Assembly: GCA_965249815.1 (NCBI GenBank)
Contig: CBDFMV010000003.1
Coordinates: 4,030,001-4,094,000, forward strand
Origin: JAJAZB01 sp965249815
Lineage (GTDB): Bacteria > Bacteroidota > Bacteroidia > Cytophagales > Spirosomataceae
DNA: 64,000 nt
Direction of reading: 5' to 3'
Shown: positions 1 through 8,012 of the stretch, piece after piece
Layout: every line of letters starts with the position of its first letter
Position numbering within the stretch: the first letter of the stretch is position 1
Position numbers and translations under genes: made by a program
Notes under the pieces: model-generated
What the model was told of the DNA's origin: nothing
The model's input: only the letters and a program-made list of their open reading frames with translations
Database searches by the model: none

Positions 1-372
1 GATCTGGGAAGCTTCGGAGAAATCCCAGGTTCCCGGAAATTGCGCCACGGCTCCGTTGCGCAACTGCTTGCTCACGAGCACCTTGCCGCTGGTTTCGCTG
101 CCACTGGCGGCAAACGCGAGCGTTTGGCGAAATTGCGTGGTGCTGGGAAACGAAAAATTAGCCCGTCGGAACAACCGCCGGTCGGCGCGCTGCAACTGGG
201 CTTCTTCTTCGAACGAATTCCGCCATTCTTTGTACTCCTTGTTCACGTCCGTCGGGTCAGGCGTGTAGAGGTTACGGATTTTGTTTTCCTCGTTGAACAC
301 CGAACCGCCCCGACAACCGACGAGGGTTGCCAGCAGCATCGTCAAAAAAAACAAAGGTTTGATCTTGAGCAT
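1..372 (-). CDS. Lipoprotein, C-terminus beyond window edge
   Basis: The frame opens with ATG at 372 and runs off the left edge, so at least 124 residues are present and the C-terminus is missing. It starts with a lipoprotein signal peptide: Lys-rich start, hydrophobic core, then the lipobox LVGC with the acylated Cys at about residue 20. The mature part begins GGSVFNEENKIRNLYTPDP and is charged and hydrophilic, as expected for a periplasm-facing lipoprotein. It lies 64 bases downstream of menB on the same strand. I do not recognise the family; the GldJ/GldK-type gliding lipoproteins or a SusD-like protein cannot be judged from this fragment. Confidence 0.7.
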   Translation of the reverse strand, partial: MLKIKPLFFLTMLLATLVGCRGGSVFNEENKIRNLYTPDPTDVNKEYKEWRNSFEEEAQLQRADRRLFRRANFSFPSTTQFRQTLAFAASGSETSGKVLVSKQLRNGAVAQFPGTWDFSEASQI

Positions 373-436
373 ATTGAATTGTTGATGTCAGAAGTCACTT
401 CCGGTTTCGCCTTGAATTTAGTGTAAGCCGAAAACG

Positions 437-1291
437 CTACGGAAACCGGGGAAACTTGCTGAAATCCGGTTTCCGCTTTTCCATAAACGCGTTGCGCCCT
501 TCTTTCGCCTCTTCGCTCAGGTAATAAAGCAGCGTGGCGTTGCCGGCCAGTTCCTGAATGCCCGCCTGTCCGTCGAGGTCGGCATTGAACGATGATTTGA
601 GCATCCGCAGCGCCAGGGGGCTTTTTTCAAGGATTTTCCGGCACCACTGCAGGGTGGTTTCTTCGAGGTCTTCCACCGGCACAACCTTGTTGACCAGCCC
701 CATATCGAGGGCTTCGGCGGCGTCGTACTGGTCGCAGAGATACCAGATTTCGCGGGCTTTTTTCTGGCCAACGATTCGCGCCAGGTAACTCGCCCCGAAG
801 CCGCCGTCGAAACTGCCCACAAGCGGCCCGGTTTGGCCGAAACGGGCATTTTCGGCGGCAATCGTCAAATCACAAACCACGTGCAGCACGTGCCCGCCGC
901 CGATGGCGTAGCCCGCCACCATCGCCACGACCGGCTTCGGAATCGAGCGGATTTGTTTCTGCAAATCGAGCACATTCAGGCGGGGCACGGTGTCTTCACC
1001 CACGTATCCGCCGTGGCCGCGCACGCTCTGGTCGCCGCCCGAGCAGAACGCCCGACCGCCTTCGCCGGTCAGAATCACCACGCCGACGCGCGCGTCCTGC
1101 CGGGCCAGTTCCATCGCCTCGCTCATCTCGCGGACGGTCAGCGGCGTGAAGGCGTTGTGCACCTGGGGGCGGTTGATGGAAATCATCGCTACGTGCTCGT
1201 GGTAGAGGTAACGGATTTCGCTAAATTCCTGAATCGGCTCCCAGGGGTATTGCCAGGAAAGAATGGGGACGGTTTTGGGGTTCGAACTCAT
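437..1291 (-). CDS. menB: 1,4-dihydroxy-2-naphthoyl-CoA synthase
   Basis: MenB cyclises o-succinylbenzoyl-CoA to 1,4-dihydroxy-2-naphthoyl-CoA in cytosolic menaquinone synthesis. The 284-residue length fits the family. It is a crotonase-fold protein: the oxyanion-hole segment SGGDQ is at residues 84-88, the second one AGYAIGGG at 126-133, and the MenB-specific GQTGP...GSFDGG stretch at 152-164 carries the catalytic Asp. The C-terminal KRKPDFSKF is typical of MenB. menE lies close by but divergent, on the other side of a DUF2452 gene, so the pathway genes are neighbours rather than one operon. Well supported. Confidence 0.96.
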   Translation of the reverse strand: MSSNPKTVPILSWQYPWEPIQEFSEIRYLYHEHVAMISINRPQVHNAFTPLTVREMSEAMELARQDARVGVVILTGEGGRAFCSGGDQSVRGHGGYVGEDTVPRLNVLDLQKQIRSIPKPVVAMVAGYAIGGGHVLHVVCDLTIAAENARFGQTGPLVGSFDGGFGASYLARIVGQKKAREIWYLCDQYDAAEALDMGLVNKVVPVEDLEETTLQWCRKILEKSPLALRMLKSSFNADLDGQAGIQELAGNATLLYYLSEEAKEGRNAFMEKRKPDFSKFPRFP

Positions 1292-1300
1292 CAGTTTTTT

Positions 1301-1382
1301 GAAATGCGTGAATGCGTGAATGCGTGAATGAGTGAATAGTATGTTGCCTTTCTATTCATTCATGCGCTCATTCACTCATTCA
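1301..1382. repeat. Inverted octamer array between menB and the DUF2452 gene
   Basis: Left half 1301-1338 is built of the 8-bp word GAATGCGT repeated three times, then GAATGAGT and GAATAG. Right half 1352-1382 is the approximate reverse complement (CTATTCATTC...CACTCATTCA). The arms can pair as an imperfect hairpin over a 13-nt loop. The TGA stop of the DUF2452 gene (1376-1378) lies inside the right half. Same architecture as the arrays near 27.6, 34.5, 44.2, 52.4 and 53.6 kb. Confidence 0.75.
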
Positions 1383-1825
1383 AAATTGACAGCTTCTTCG
1401 TTAAAATCCACGTCCCAGGTATGGTCGTAGAGCATGGTTACGCGGGCCACAAAGCGGCGGTATTTAAACGAGCGGCCCCATTCGTGCGGAGCCACCAGTG
1501 AAAGCAGGTCGGTTCCGTCGTGGCGCTCGTACATGTACAGCGTTTGGCCGATGTGTGGCTCGAAGTTCATCGTGGCCGAATAAATCCGCTCCGACACCTC
1601 GATGCGCCGCTTGATTTGGTATGCCTGCTCCACAAGCGTCTGCATCTGCCCTTTCAACTGACCCATCTGGCGGTCGGTTTGCTGGCGCATGGCCTGTACC
1701 GCCTTGCCTTTGATTTTGCCTTCGTCCTCGGGGCGAATTACGGCCCCGCCCGCCGTGTGGGCGTACGGCAGCAGGCCTGGATTTTCCGCGATTTTATCGT
1801 TGTTGATGGGATTTTTCTCGTTCAT
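1376..1825 (-). CDS. DUF2452 family protein
   Basis: Soluble 149-residue protein matching the DUF2452 family as I recall it: an N-terminal GLLPYAHTAGGAVIRPEDEGKIKG segment, a central amphipathic helix with regular Gln/Lys (MRQQTDRQMGQLKGQMQTL), then RIEVSERIYSATMNFEPHIGQTLYMYE and a closing SLVAPHEWG. Function is unknown. An upstream in-frame Met at 2047 exists, but the ATG at 1825 gives the family N-terminus and lies about 25 bases after a TACTTTTG promoter motif, so it is preferred. The stop codon is inside a repeat array. The gene sits upstream of menB on the same strand. Confidence 0.85.
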   Translation of the reverse strand: MNEKNPINNDKIAENPGLLPYAHTAGGAVIRPEDEGKIKGKAVQAMRQQTDRQMGQLKGQMQTLVEQAYQIKRRIEVSERIYSATMNFEPHIGQTLYMYERHDGTDLLSLVAPHEWGRSFKYRRFVARVTMLYDHTWDVDFNEEAVNFE

Positions 1826-1850
1826 GCCGCGTGTTTTGGGAACAACGGCG

Positions 1851-1858
1851 CAAAAGTA
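1851..1858 (-). promoter_or_regulatory. -7 promoter element (TACTTTTG) for DUF2452 gene
   Basis: On the minus strand the sequence reads TACTTTTG, an exact match to the Bacteroidota TAnnTTTG element, 25 bases upstream of the ATG at 1825. No well-placed TTG -33 element is visible (nearest is 13 nt away), so the promoter call rests on the -7 box. Confidence 0.5.
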
Positions 1859-1990
1859 GGGATTGTTCGGGCAAAGCAGAACCGACGGAGCGAAGATTGA
1901 CCCGAACGGCGACGCACTTTCCGGTAACCGTTTCGAGTTAGGAGACGTTGTGTGTACATTGAAACGAGGTTCGCCACTACGATTGGCCCA

Positions 1991-3052
1991 ATGCTGAAAC
2001 TCATCCCTGACCAACCACTTCCCGCACCCACCAGCCCCTACGAGCAAACGGTGGTGGATTTTTGTCGGCTATGGCTTTCCGGCCGGGAAACCTTCGTCCT
2101 TCACACATCTGGCTCAACGGGTACGCCCAAACCCATTCACCTGACGCGTCGCCAGATGGCCGCCTCGGCGCACCTGACCGGCCAGACGCTCGGCCTTCAA
2201 CCCGGTGATTCGGCCTTATGCTGCCTTAATGTGGCCTACGTGGCGGGCGTGATGATGCTCGTGCGGGCGCTCGAACTGCGCCTGACGCTGACCGTCGTCG
2301 AGCCGGTCGGTAATCCGCTGCTGGCGGTTGGTGAACCCCTCGATTTTGCCGCCTTCGTTCCGCTTCAGCTTCAGCAAATTCTTGAAACACCGGCGACGTT
2401 ATTGGGTTTAGACCAAATGAAAGCGATTCTGGTGGGCGGTGCCGCCGTTTCACCGGCGCTCGAAATGCAGCTTCAGCGCATCGACGCACCGGTTTTTGGC
2501 ACCTACGGCATGACCGAAACCGTGTCGCACGTGGCCCTCCGGCGACTCAACGGACCGACCCGCTCGGAGTGGTACCACCTGCTGCTGGGTGTGGCAGGGG
2601 GCACCGACGCCCGCGGTTGCCTGTGGGTGCGCGGTCCGATGACCAACGACGCGGTGGTACAAACCAACGACGTGGTCGAATGGGGCGAAACCGCGGCATT
2701 CCGCTGGCTGGGGCGGTTCGACAACGTGATTAACTCGGGCGGCGTCAAGATTCAGCCCGAACGGGTGGAACTCCTCCTGGAACCCGTGCTGCGGGAGGCG
2801 GGCTTTGCCGGGCGGTTTTTTTTGACGGGCCTACCCGACCAGCGACTTGGACAGGAGGTGGCGCTCGTGCTGGAAGGCTCCCCGTTTTCCGAGGCGAACC
2901 AACGTGGGTTTATGGATGAATTTCGGACCCGATTGGGCCGGTTTGAAGTCCCCCGTCGGTGGTTGTACGTGCCCAGGTTTGCCGAAACTCCCACTGGAAA
3001 AGTTGATAAGCTACTGACTTTGAAAAAGTTAACCCTGTTCGAAGAGTTGTGA
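1991..3052 (+). CDS. menE: o-succinylbenzoate-CoA ligase, short form
   Basis: AMP-forming ligase that activates o-succinylbenzoate to its CoA thioester, the step before MenB. The adenylate-forming P-loop TSGSTGTPK is at residues 39-47 and the YGMTET motif at 172-177; the C-terminal lid contains GRFDNVINSGGVKIQPE and the conserved Lys in PTGKVDK near the end. At 353 residues it is shorter than proteobacterial MenE, lacking much of the N-terminal domain, as I recall for Bacteroidota homologues. ATG 1991 is chosen over a GTG at 1952 because the family homology begins there. Divergent from the DUF2452 and menB genes. Confidence 0.9.
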   Translation: MLKLIPDQPLPAPTSPYEQTVVDFCRLWLSGRETFVLHTSGSTGTPKPIHLTRRQMAASAHLTGQTLGLQPGDSALCCLNVAYVAGVMMLVRALELRLTLTVVEPVGNPLLAVGEPLDFAAFVPLQLQQILETPATLLGLDQMKAILVGGAAVSPALEMQLQRIDAPVFGTYGMTETVSHVALRRLNGPTRSEWYHLLLGVAGGTDARGCLWVRGPMTNDAVVQTNDVVEWGETAAFRWLGRFDNVINSGGVKIQPERVELLLEPVLREAGFAGRFFLTGLPDQRLGQEVALVLEGSPFSEANQRGFMDEFRTRLGRFEVPRRWLYVPRFAETPTGKVDKLLTLKKLTLFEEL

Positions 3053-3121
3053 AACCTTTATGAAAAGTTAATCTGAAGTTGGCGCGGCTTTTGCTGCTGT
3101 TGCCGTAGATTTATTGCCAAG

Positions 3122-3922
3122 ATGACAGGTATGGAAACCAAAACCGGTACGCTCCGGTCGTTTGAGATCAATTTTCAAACTGCCGGCATCATCCCACCGC
3201 CCTATTCCCACCGCTATTCCCTGCGGGGGGTGGTCAATCAGGCGGGGGGATTGGACGTGGTCTTCGACATTCACTACCCCGACCGGACCGACCTCACCGA
3301 CGATGAAATCCTCGGCGAGGGGTTCACCCTCAGCGACGACTTTCACTGGGAGGGAAACCTGCTGCCCGTCTGGACGGACGAAGTCAGGAAATTATCCCAG
3401 AAAACGATATTCAACAAAACCAATCGCGCCGCCGACGATTCGGAAAACAGCTTTTGGCTGAACCTGGAGCGGGAAGGAGAGGTGCCTCTGCTGGGCAAAC
3501 CCCGCAACCGCGAAGGATGGGAATATTCGGCCCAGGAATTGATTCAGGCCATTTATGAAACGGCCCAGGTCGAATCGCCGCTCAAACTGATTTATCTGAA
3601 AAAGATGAAGGACAAATCGGTGCAACTGGAAATGAACGTGTTTTTCAGCAAACGAACCGTGAAAACCCGAATGCAGGTGGGCAGTCTGGAAAAAACCAAA
3701 AACCTGCGCTGGGACGACCTCAATCCAATCCTGCGAATGATTTACGCCGGGGAATTTCTGGCTGAAAAAGCCATTGAAAAAGAGCCGCGCCACCCCGGTC
3801 AGTTTCTCAACGTCGGCGATGGCCTCTGGTACGAATTCGGCAAGTCGCTTCAAAACCCCAGCGGCAACAACCGCTACCTCAACGACATGGAGCGCACGTT
3901 CGACGAACTACTGCCGGAGTAA
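3122..3922 (+). CDS. Conserved hypothetical protein
   Basis: A 266-residue soluble protein without signal peptide or membrane segments; I do not recognise the family. It is rich in charged residues and has a compact beta-rich N-terminal half (FEINFQTAGIIPPPYSHRYS, DVVFDIHYPDR) and a helical C-terminal half ending in RYLNDMERTFDELLPE. Start could be ATG 3122 or ATG 3131. It stands alone between menE and a convergent regulator gene, separated from the latter by a strong shared terminator. Codon use looks like its neighbours, so it is a genuine gene. Confidence 0.75.
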   Translation: MTGMETKTGTLRSFEINFQTAGIIPPPYSHRYSLRGVVNQAGGLDVVFDIHYPDRTDLTDDEILGEGFTLSDDFHWEGNLLPVWTDEVRKLSQKTIFNKTNRAADDSENSFWLNLEREGEVPLLGKPRNREGWEYSAQELIQAIYETAQVESPLKLIYLKKMKDKSVQLEMNVFFSKRTVKTRMQVGSLEKTKNLRWDDLNPILRMIYAGEFLAEKAIEKEPRHPGQFLNVGDGLWYEFGKSLQNPSGNNRYLNDMERTFDELLPE

Positions 3923-3942
3923 GCGATCGACCGAAACAATGC

Positions 3943-3986
3943 AGCCCGCAGGCTCCGCGTCGTAAACGCCGCCTGCGGGCTTTTTT
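3943..3986. terminator. Bidirectional intrinsic terminator
   Basis: Arms GCCCGCAGGC (3944-3953) and GCCTGCGGGC (3971-3980) pair perfectly; T6 follows on the + strand. It sits between the convergent ends of the hypothetical gene (3922) and the XRE regulator (4003). Confidence 0.85.
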
Positions 3987-4002
3987 GCAAATTGCCAATG
4001 GG

Positions 4003-5061
4003 TTAGCCCCGGTTCAGTTCTTCCTGCAACTCCGCTACCAGCCCCCGCAGCCGGTCCACGGGCAAACTGGGTTTGGGCAATTCGTAACTCAGAAACGCTT
4101 TCACTTCCCAGGCCTCCAGCACGTCTTTGATGGAAATTTCCTGGCTCGCCAGCGCCGGATCGTCGGCGCTGAGGAGCAGCGTCCCCTTGATTTTCACCTG
4201 GTTGTACACCCTTCGGTACCAGGTGCCCCGGCCCTGAATCACGAGCACGTAGTGCCGGGCGTCTTCGAGGTCGTACCAATTGGCGACGTATTTGCCAATG
4301 AGCGACGCCCCGGGAAAGGCAAAGTCAGTACCCGCTTCGAAGGCCCGGTACAATCCACCGGAGGGGAGCAGGGGCACCGGCAAACTGGGCAGGTTGTCCA
4401 GGAAAATGGAATCGCGAAACCGCCGGGCGTATTCTTCCGCCACATTTTGGTACACCAGCGGAATGGACTGGGAATCGACGCGGGCGGACTGGGGTAGTAC
4501 CGCCACCGGGCGGCCATTGGTTGCTTCGTAATTGGTGTTGAAGCTCGGTAGAGAAGAAAGGGCTGGGCGGATGATTGAGGGCGCTTCCACAGGTCGGGAA
4601 GGCGTTTTGGCCGATACCCGTTTAAACATGACCCGCTGGGCTACCAGCCGGATTTGCGTGCGGTCGTCGCGGTAGTATTTTTCGACCACCGCCGCGATGG
4701 GCCGTACGGCTTCGGTTCGCGTTTCAGGCCGGGGTTCCGGTCGGAATTCCGTCCGTGGCTGAACCGGTTCCGGACTTGGAGCGACGGGTGGCCGGGACAC
4801 GGGCGGCGGGGTAGACGGGGAGGGGGCCAGGCCCAAATCAGGCGTTTCGCGAACCTTGCGCAGGTCGGTTTTAATGAGTTGATCCACCGTCACGCTGAAC
4901 AACTTGGCCATGGAAATCAGCGTGTCGTAGGGCGGGTGAGCACGGGCCTCTTCGTACGCGCCCACCGATGGGCGCTTGATGCCGATGCGACGCGCAAACT
5001 GTTCCTGCGTCAGCCCGTTCAACCGGCGCAGGTACTTGATGTTGTTGCTGACGATGCTCAT
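4003..5061 (-). CDS. XRE-family regulator with S24/LexA-like C-terminal domain
   Basis: Residues about 1-65 form an XRE helix-turn-helix (NNIKYLRRLNGLTQEQFARR, then IKRPSVGAYEEARAHPPY). Residues about 70-125 are a Pro/Arg/Glu-rich linker, and the C-terminus (about 220-335) resembles the S24 peptidase fold of phage-type repressors (GKYVANWYDLEDARHYVLV, TWYRRVYNQV). The Ser of the usual GDSM motif reads as AGTD and the base Lys position appears as Arg in YRRV, so self-cleavage is unlikely; this is my alignment by eye. The ATG at 5061 is preferred to 5085 because the helix-turn-helix begins there. Divergent from an aldehyde dehydrogenase gene, which it might regulate (inference only). Confidence 0.8.
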   Translation of the reverse strand: MSIVSNNIKYLRRLNGLTQEQFARRIGIKRPSVGAYEEARAHPPYDTLISMAKLFSVTVDQLIKTDLRKVRETPDLGLAPSPSTPPPVSRPPVAPSPEPVQPRTEFRPEPRPETRTEAVRPIAAVVEKYYRDDRTQIRLVAQRVMFKRVSAKTPSRPVEAPSIIRPALSSLPSFNTNYEATNGRPVAVLPQSARVDSQSIPLVYQNVAEEYARRFRDSIFLDNLPSLPVPLLPSGGLYRAFEAGTDFAFPGASLIGKYVANWYDLEDARHYVLVIQGRGTWYRRVYNQVKIKGTLLLSADDPALASQEISIKDVLEAWEVKAFLSYELPKPSLPVDRLRGLVAELQEELNRG

Positions 5062-5094
5062 GGTGGGCTCGTAGGGCACAGACAAAAATTTTAG

Positions 5095-5124
5095 TAAAGC
5101 TACTCAAAAGGTGTTTTGGCGCAA
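5095..5124 (-). promoter_or_regulatory. Promoter of the XRE regulator gene
   Basis: On the minus strand a TTG (5122-5124) is followed after exactly 19 nt by TAGCTTTA (5095-5102), one mismatch from TAnnTTTG. Predicted start about 30 bases before the ATG at 5061. Confidence 0.45.
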
Positions 5125-5192
5125 GAGTCGGGCCAAAATGTGACGTTAGAAAGAAATAATGGTTACTTTTAAAACCAACTGTTTGCCTCACC

Positions 5193-6623
5193 ATGGAAGC
5201 CCTGCTCGAAACCCCCGCTATCCAACTCGAAATTGCCACTATTTTTGACTTGCAACGCAAGTCCGCCCCGCAACTGGCCCTAACCACTGCTCGCGAGCGC
5301 ATCGAAAAATTGCGGCGGCTGCTGGCTTGGACCAACGCTCACCAGGCTGAAATCGAACAGGCGTTGTACGACGATTTTCGCCGGGCGGGTACCGAGACGG
5401 TGATGGGCGAACTGATGGGCGTAAACGCCGAAATCAACCACCTGATCAAAAACCTGAAGGCCTGGATGAAGCCCCGGCGCGTGCCCACCCCGCTGGCGCT
5501 GGTGGGCACTACGGCCTACGTGAAATACGAGCCGAAGGGCAACGCACTGATTCTTTCGCCCTGGAACTACCCGTTCAATTTGTCAGTGAAACCCCTCGCA
5601 ATGGCCATCGGCGCGGGGTGTACGGCTGTGCTGAAACCGTCGGAACTCACGCCCCACACGTCGGCGCTGCTTCAACGCATGGTCAGCGAGCTGTTTCCAC
5701 CCAGCGAAGTCGCCGTTTTTGAAGGCGGGGCCGACGTGGCCGAAAAATTACTTCGGTTGCCCTTCAACCACGTGTATTTTACGGGCAGCACCGCCGTCGG
5801 GAAAATCGTGATGACAGCGGCGGCCCAGCACCTCGCCTCGGTCACGCTCGAACTCGGCGGCAAGTCCCCCTGCATAGTCGATGAAACGGTGGATGTGAAA
5901 AAAGTGGCCGAACGCGTGGCCTGGGGCAAGTTTTTCAACAACGGCCAGACCTGCATTGCCCCCGATTACCTGCTCCTCGACGCGCGCATTCAGGAACCTT
6001 TCGTGCGAGAAATGGGGGCCGCCGCCGACCGCATGTTCAACCCCGACGGCGCGGGCGTCGAGGCATCGCCCGATTACTGCCGGATGGTCAACGCCCGCCA
6101 TTTTAAGCGTGTGCGGGGCCTCCTCGATGACGCCGTCGAAAAAGGCGCAACCGTGGTTCATGGCGGGCAGACCAACGAGGCCACTTGCTTTATCGCCCCG
6201 ACCATCCTGACCGGCGTTACCGACGACATGCGCATCATGCACGAAGAAATTTTCGGCCCGGTCCTGCCCGTTATTTCGTTCACAAATCGCCAGGAAGCCA
6301 TTCAACGGGTTCGGGCGGGCGAAAAACCTCTGGCCATGTACGTGGGCAGTCGGAGCGAGGAGGCCATCCGCGAGTACCTGGAGCAGACGAGCTCGGGCGG
6401 CGTGGTCATCAACGAAACGCTGATTCAGTACGGCCACGTGGAGTTGCCCTGGGGCGGCGTCAACCAGTCGGGCATCGGCAAATCGGGCGGGAAGTGGGGC
6501 TTTCTGGAATTTTCCAACCAGCGCGGCGTGCTGCGCCAGCGTTTCGGCACCATCCGGTTCCTCTACCCGCCGTACACCGACCGGGTGAAGAAAATGGTCC
6601 AGTTGTTTCTGAAGTGGCTTTGA
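5193..6623 (+). CDS. Aldehyde dehydrogenase, class 3-like
   Basis: NAD(P)-dependent oxidation of an aldehyde to a carboxylate. The 476-residue protein shows the class 3/coniferyl-aldehyde-type pattern: PWNYP at residues 123-127, the cofactor-loop FTGSTAVG at about 196-203, the catalytic Glu220 in LELGGKSP, and the nucleophile Cys254 in NGQTCIAPDY. The C-terminus VKKMVQLFLKWL is hydrophobic, as in the membrane-associated fatty-aldehyde subgroup, so long-chain aldehydes are plausible substrates, but that is inference. A TACTTTTA box 20 bases upstream of the start may be its -7 element. The next 400 bases downstream are repeats only. Confidence 0.92.
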   Translation: MEALLETPAIQLEIATIFDLQRKSAPQLALTTARERIEKLRRLLAWTNAHQAEIEQALYDDFRRAGTETVMGELMGVNAEINHLIKNLKAWMKPRRVPTPLALVGTTAYVKYEPKGNALILSPWNYPFNLSVKPLAMAIGAGCTAVLKPSELTPHTSALLQRMVSELFPPSEVAVFEGGADVAEKLLRLPFNHVYFTGSTAVGKIVMTAAAQHLASVTLELGGKSPCIVDETVDVKKVAERVAWGKFFNNGQTCIAPDYLLLDARIQEPFVREMGAAADRMFNPDGAGVEASPDYCRMVNARHFKRVRGLLDDAVEKGATVVHGGQTNEATCFIAPTILTGVTDDMRIMHEEIFGPVLPVISFTNRQEAIQRVRAGEKPLAMYVGSRSEEAIREYLEQTSSGGVVINETLIQYGHVELPWGGVNQSGIGKSGGKWGFLEFSNQRGVLRQRFGTIRFLYPPYTDRVKKMVQLFLKWL

Positions 6624-6725
6624 CGATTTTACCCCGCCTCGCACAGTTCCATCGTCACTTGCTCCCAAAACCTACCCGCCAGTTTCCGACGAAACCCAGC
6701 CCGCCGAAGCTGCGCCCTGGGTTTC

Positions 6726-6872
6726 AACCACTGCACAGTGCTTTCTCGCAACTGCATGAAGCGCTCTCGCAATTGCATGGAGCGTTCTAACAACTGCACG
6801 GAGCATTCTCGCAACTTCACGGGGCACTCTCGCAACTTCGCGGAGCACTCTCGCAACTTCACGGAGCATTCA
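6726..6872. repeat. 21-bp tandem repeat, seven copies
   Basis: Seven consecutive 21-bp units run from 6726 to 6872; the three right-most are near CGCAACTTCACGGAGCATTC plus T, while the left-most is the most diverged. Because 21 is a multiple of 3, the minus strand stays open through the array (6629-6862, 77 codons) and would encode heptapeptides of the type KLRECSV/MQLRERS. No start context or homologue is known to me, so I annotate the DNA repeat and not a gene. Confidence 0.9.
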
Positions 6873-6921
6873 GGAAATTTTCACCGGTTGCGTTGAGAAG
6901 GAAATGACTCGCAACCACCCT

Positions 6922-7007
6922 GGCCCGTCCCCTGACGGGCCGGAATGCGCGGAAATCGAGTCAGGTAGTAACCGTCTCGGTATTTCCGGCCCGTCCCCTG
7001 ACGGGCC
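6922..7007. repeat. Twin REP-like hairpins
   Basis: The 20-base sequence GGCCCGTCCCCTGACGGGCC occurs at 6922-6941 and again at 6988-7007, both in the same orientation. Each is a perfect 8-bp stem with a CCCT loop. The pair sits at the end of the low-GC ArsR operon (last gene ends at 7042). The doublet layout recalls REP/BIME elements; no transposase is nearby. Confidence 0.7.
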
Positions 7008-7041
7008 AGAGTGGGGTAGGCTACAGACCGAGGAGTAAAAT

Positions 7042-7617
7042 TCAGACCCGCAACGAGCCACGAAACCCCCTGGCGGAATAGTAGGAATCCGCGCCGTTGT
7101 GATACACGAAAACCGTGTCGTAGCGACGGTCACAAAAGAGAGCACCGCCGAGTTTTCTGATACCAGCGGGTGTTTTCAGCCAGTTCGATGTCTTCGTATC
7201 GAAACTACCAAGTTGCTGTAACTCGCGGTATTGCTCTTCCGATAGAAGTTCAATGCCCAGGTCAGCGGCCATCTCCACAGCGGCAGCCTTCGGCTTATTT
7301 TCTTTCCTCGCCTCCAGCGCTGCATGGTCGTAACACACACTTCTACGGCCGTTGGGGCTTTCCGCCGAGCAATCGTAAAACAAGTACTCGTCGGTCTTCT
7401 GATCCCGACCGACCACGTCAGGTTCGCCGCCGGTTCGTTCCATTTCGTAGAGCGACCACAGTTTTCCGGCATTGGCTTCCAGCCGGGACTGTACGTCGGC
7501 CCAGACAAGCCCCTCGTGGCGGCTGCGGTTTTTCTCGAAACGGGCTTTCAGGGCGTGGAGTAATTCGACACGTTGTTCTGGTGACAGCTCCTTTTGATTA
7601 AGTTTCAGGTTGTTCAT
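7042..7617 (-). CDS. DUF4256 family protein
   Basis: A 191-residue soluble protein that matches DUF4256 along its length: the N-terminal LLHALKARFEKNRSRHEG, the central TGGEPDVVG...FYDCSAESPNGRRSVCYD, and the C-terminal GGALFCDRRYDTVFVYHNGA. Function is unknown. It is the last gene of a four-gene operon (ArsR regulator, SRPBCC, DoxX, DUF4256), starting 11 bases after the DoxX stop. DUF4256 genes are often linked to ArsR/SRPBCC genes in Bacteroidota and Firmicutes (from memory), suggesting an inducible stress or detoxification function. Confidence 0.88.
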   Translation of the reverse strand: MNNLKLNQKELSPEQRVELLHALKARFEKNRSRHEGLVWADVQSRLEANAGKLWSLYEMERTGGEPDVVGRDQKTDEYLFYDCSAESPNGRRSVCYDHAALEARKENKPKAAAVEMAADLGIELLSEEQYRELQQLGSFDTKTSNWLKTPAGIRKLGGALFCDRRYDTVFVYHNGADSYYSARGFRGSLRV

Positions 7618-7628
7618 GTGCTGTTTAT

Positions 7629-8012
7629 TTATTGGATAACCGAGATGATTTTTCTATCCTCAGGTCTGAAATACCACGATGCCACCGTCGCGATGAGAAG
7701 TACCAATGAAGGGACTGCTTCCTTCACCGGTTGGTCCATTGCAAAATGTGAAATTACTGCGCCAGACATGACAAAGAAGAAGCCTGCATACGCCCATTCC
7801 TTTACTAACGGGGCTTTTGGAATAAGCACGGCGGTCACTCCCAGAATTTTCCAGCAACCAAGGATGGATAAAAAATAGATCGGATAGCCTAATCGACCGA
7901 CAATGTCGACATAGCCTCCCTTTTGCAACAGTTGCTGCACACCGCCTGCCAGCATTCCAACTGCAAGAAAGCTGGTGACGCTCCAGTAAAGAATTTTGTT
8001 TCGCTTTTTCAT
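7629..8012 (-). CDS. DoxX-like membrane protein
   Basis: Small inner-membrane protein of 127 residues with four predicted hydrophobic segments: about 8-28 (ILYWSVTSFLAVGMLAGGV), 45-65 (YFLSILGCWKILGVTAVLI), 72-92 (WAYAGFFFVMSGAVISHF) and 100-117 (AVPSLVLLIATVASWYF). The arrangement and the GCWKILG motif match the DoxX-like family. The exact role is not established. The start overlaps the stop of the upstream SRPBCC gene by 4 bases (ATGA), implying translational coupling. The gene is noticeably AT-richer than the window average. Confidence 0.88.
   Translation of the reverse strand: MKKRNKILYWSVTSFLAVGMLAGGVQQLLQKGGYVDIVGRLGYPIYFLSILGCWKILGVTAVLIPKAPLVKEWAYAGFFFVMSGAVISHFAMDQPVKEAVPSLVLLIATVASWYFRPEDRKIISVIQ

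Noticed and set aside
6629..6862. 77-codon heptapeptide gene on the minus strand
   Set aside because: The open frame follows from a 21-bp repeat; no promoter or homologue, so kept only as a repeat and a finding.
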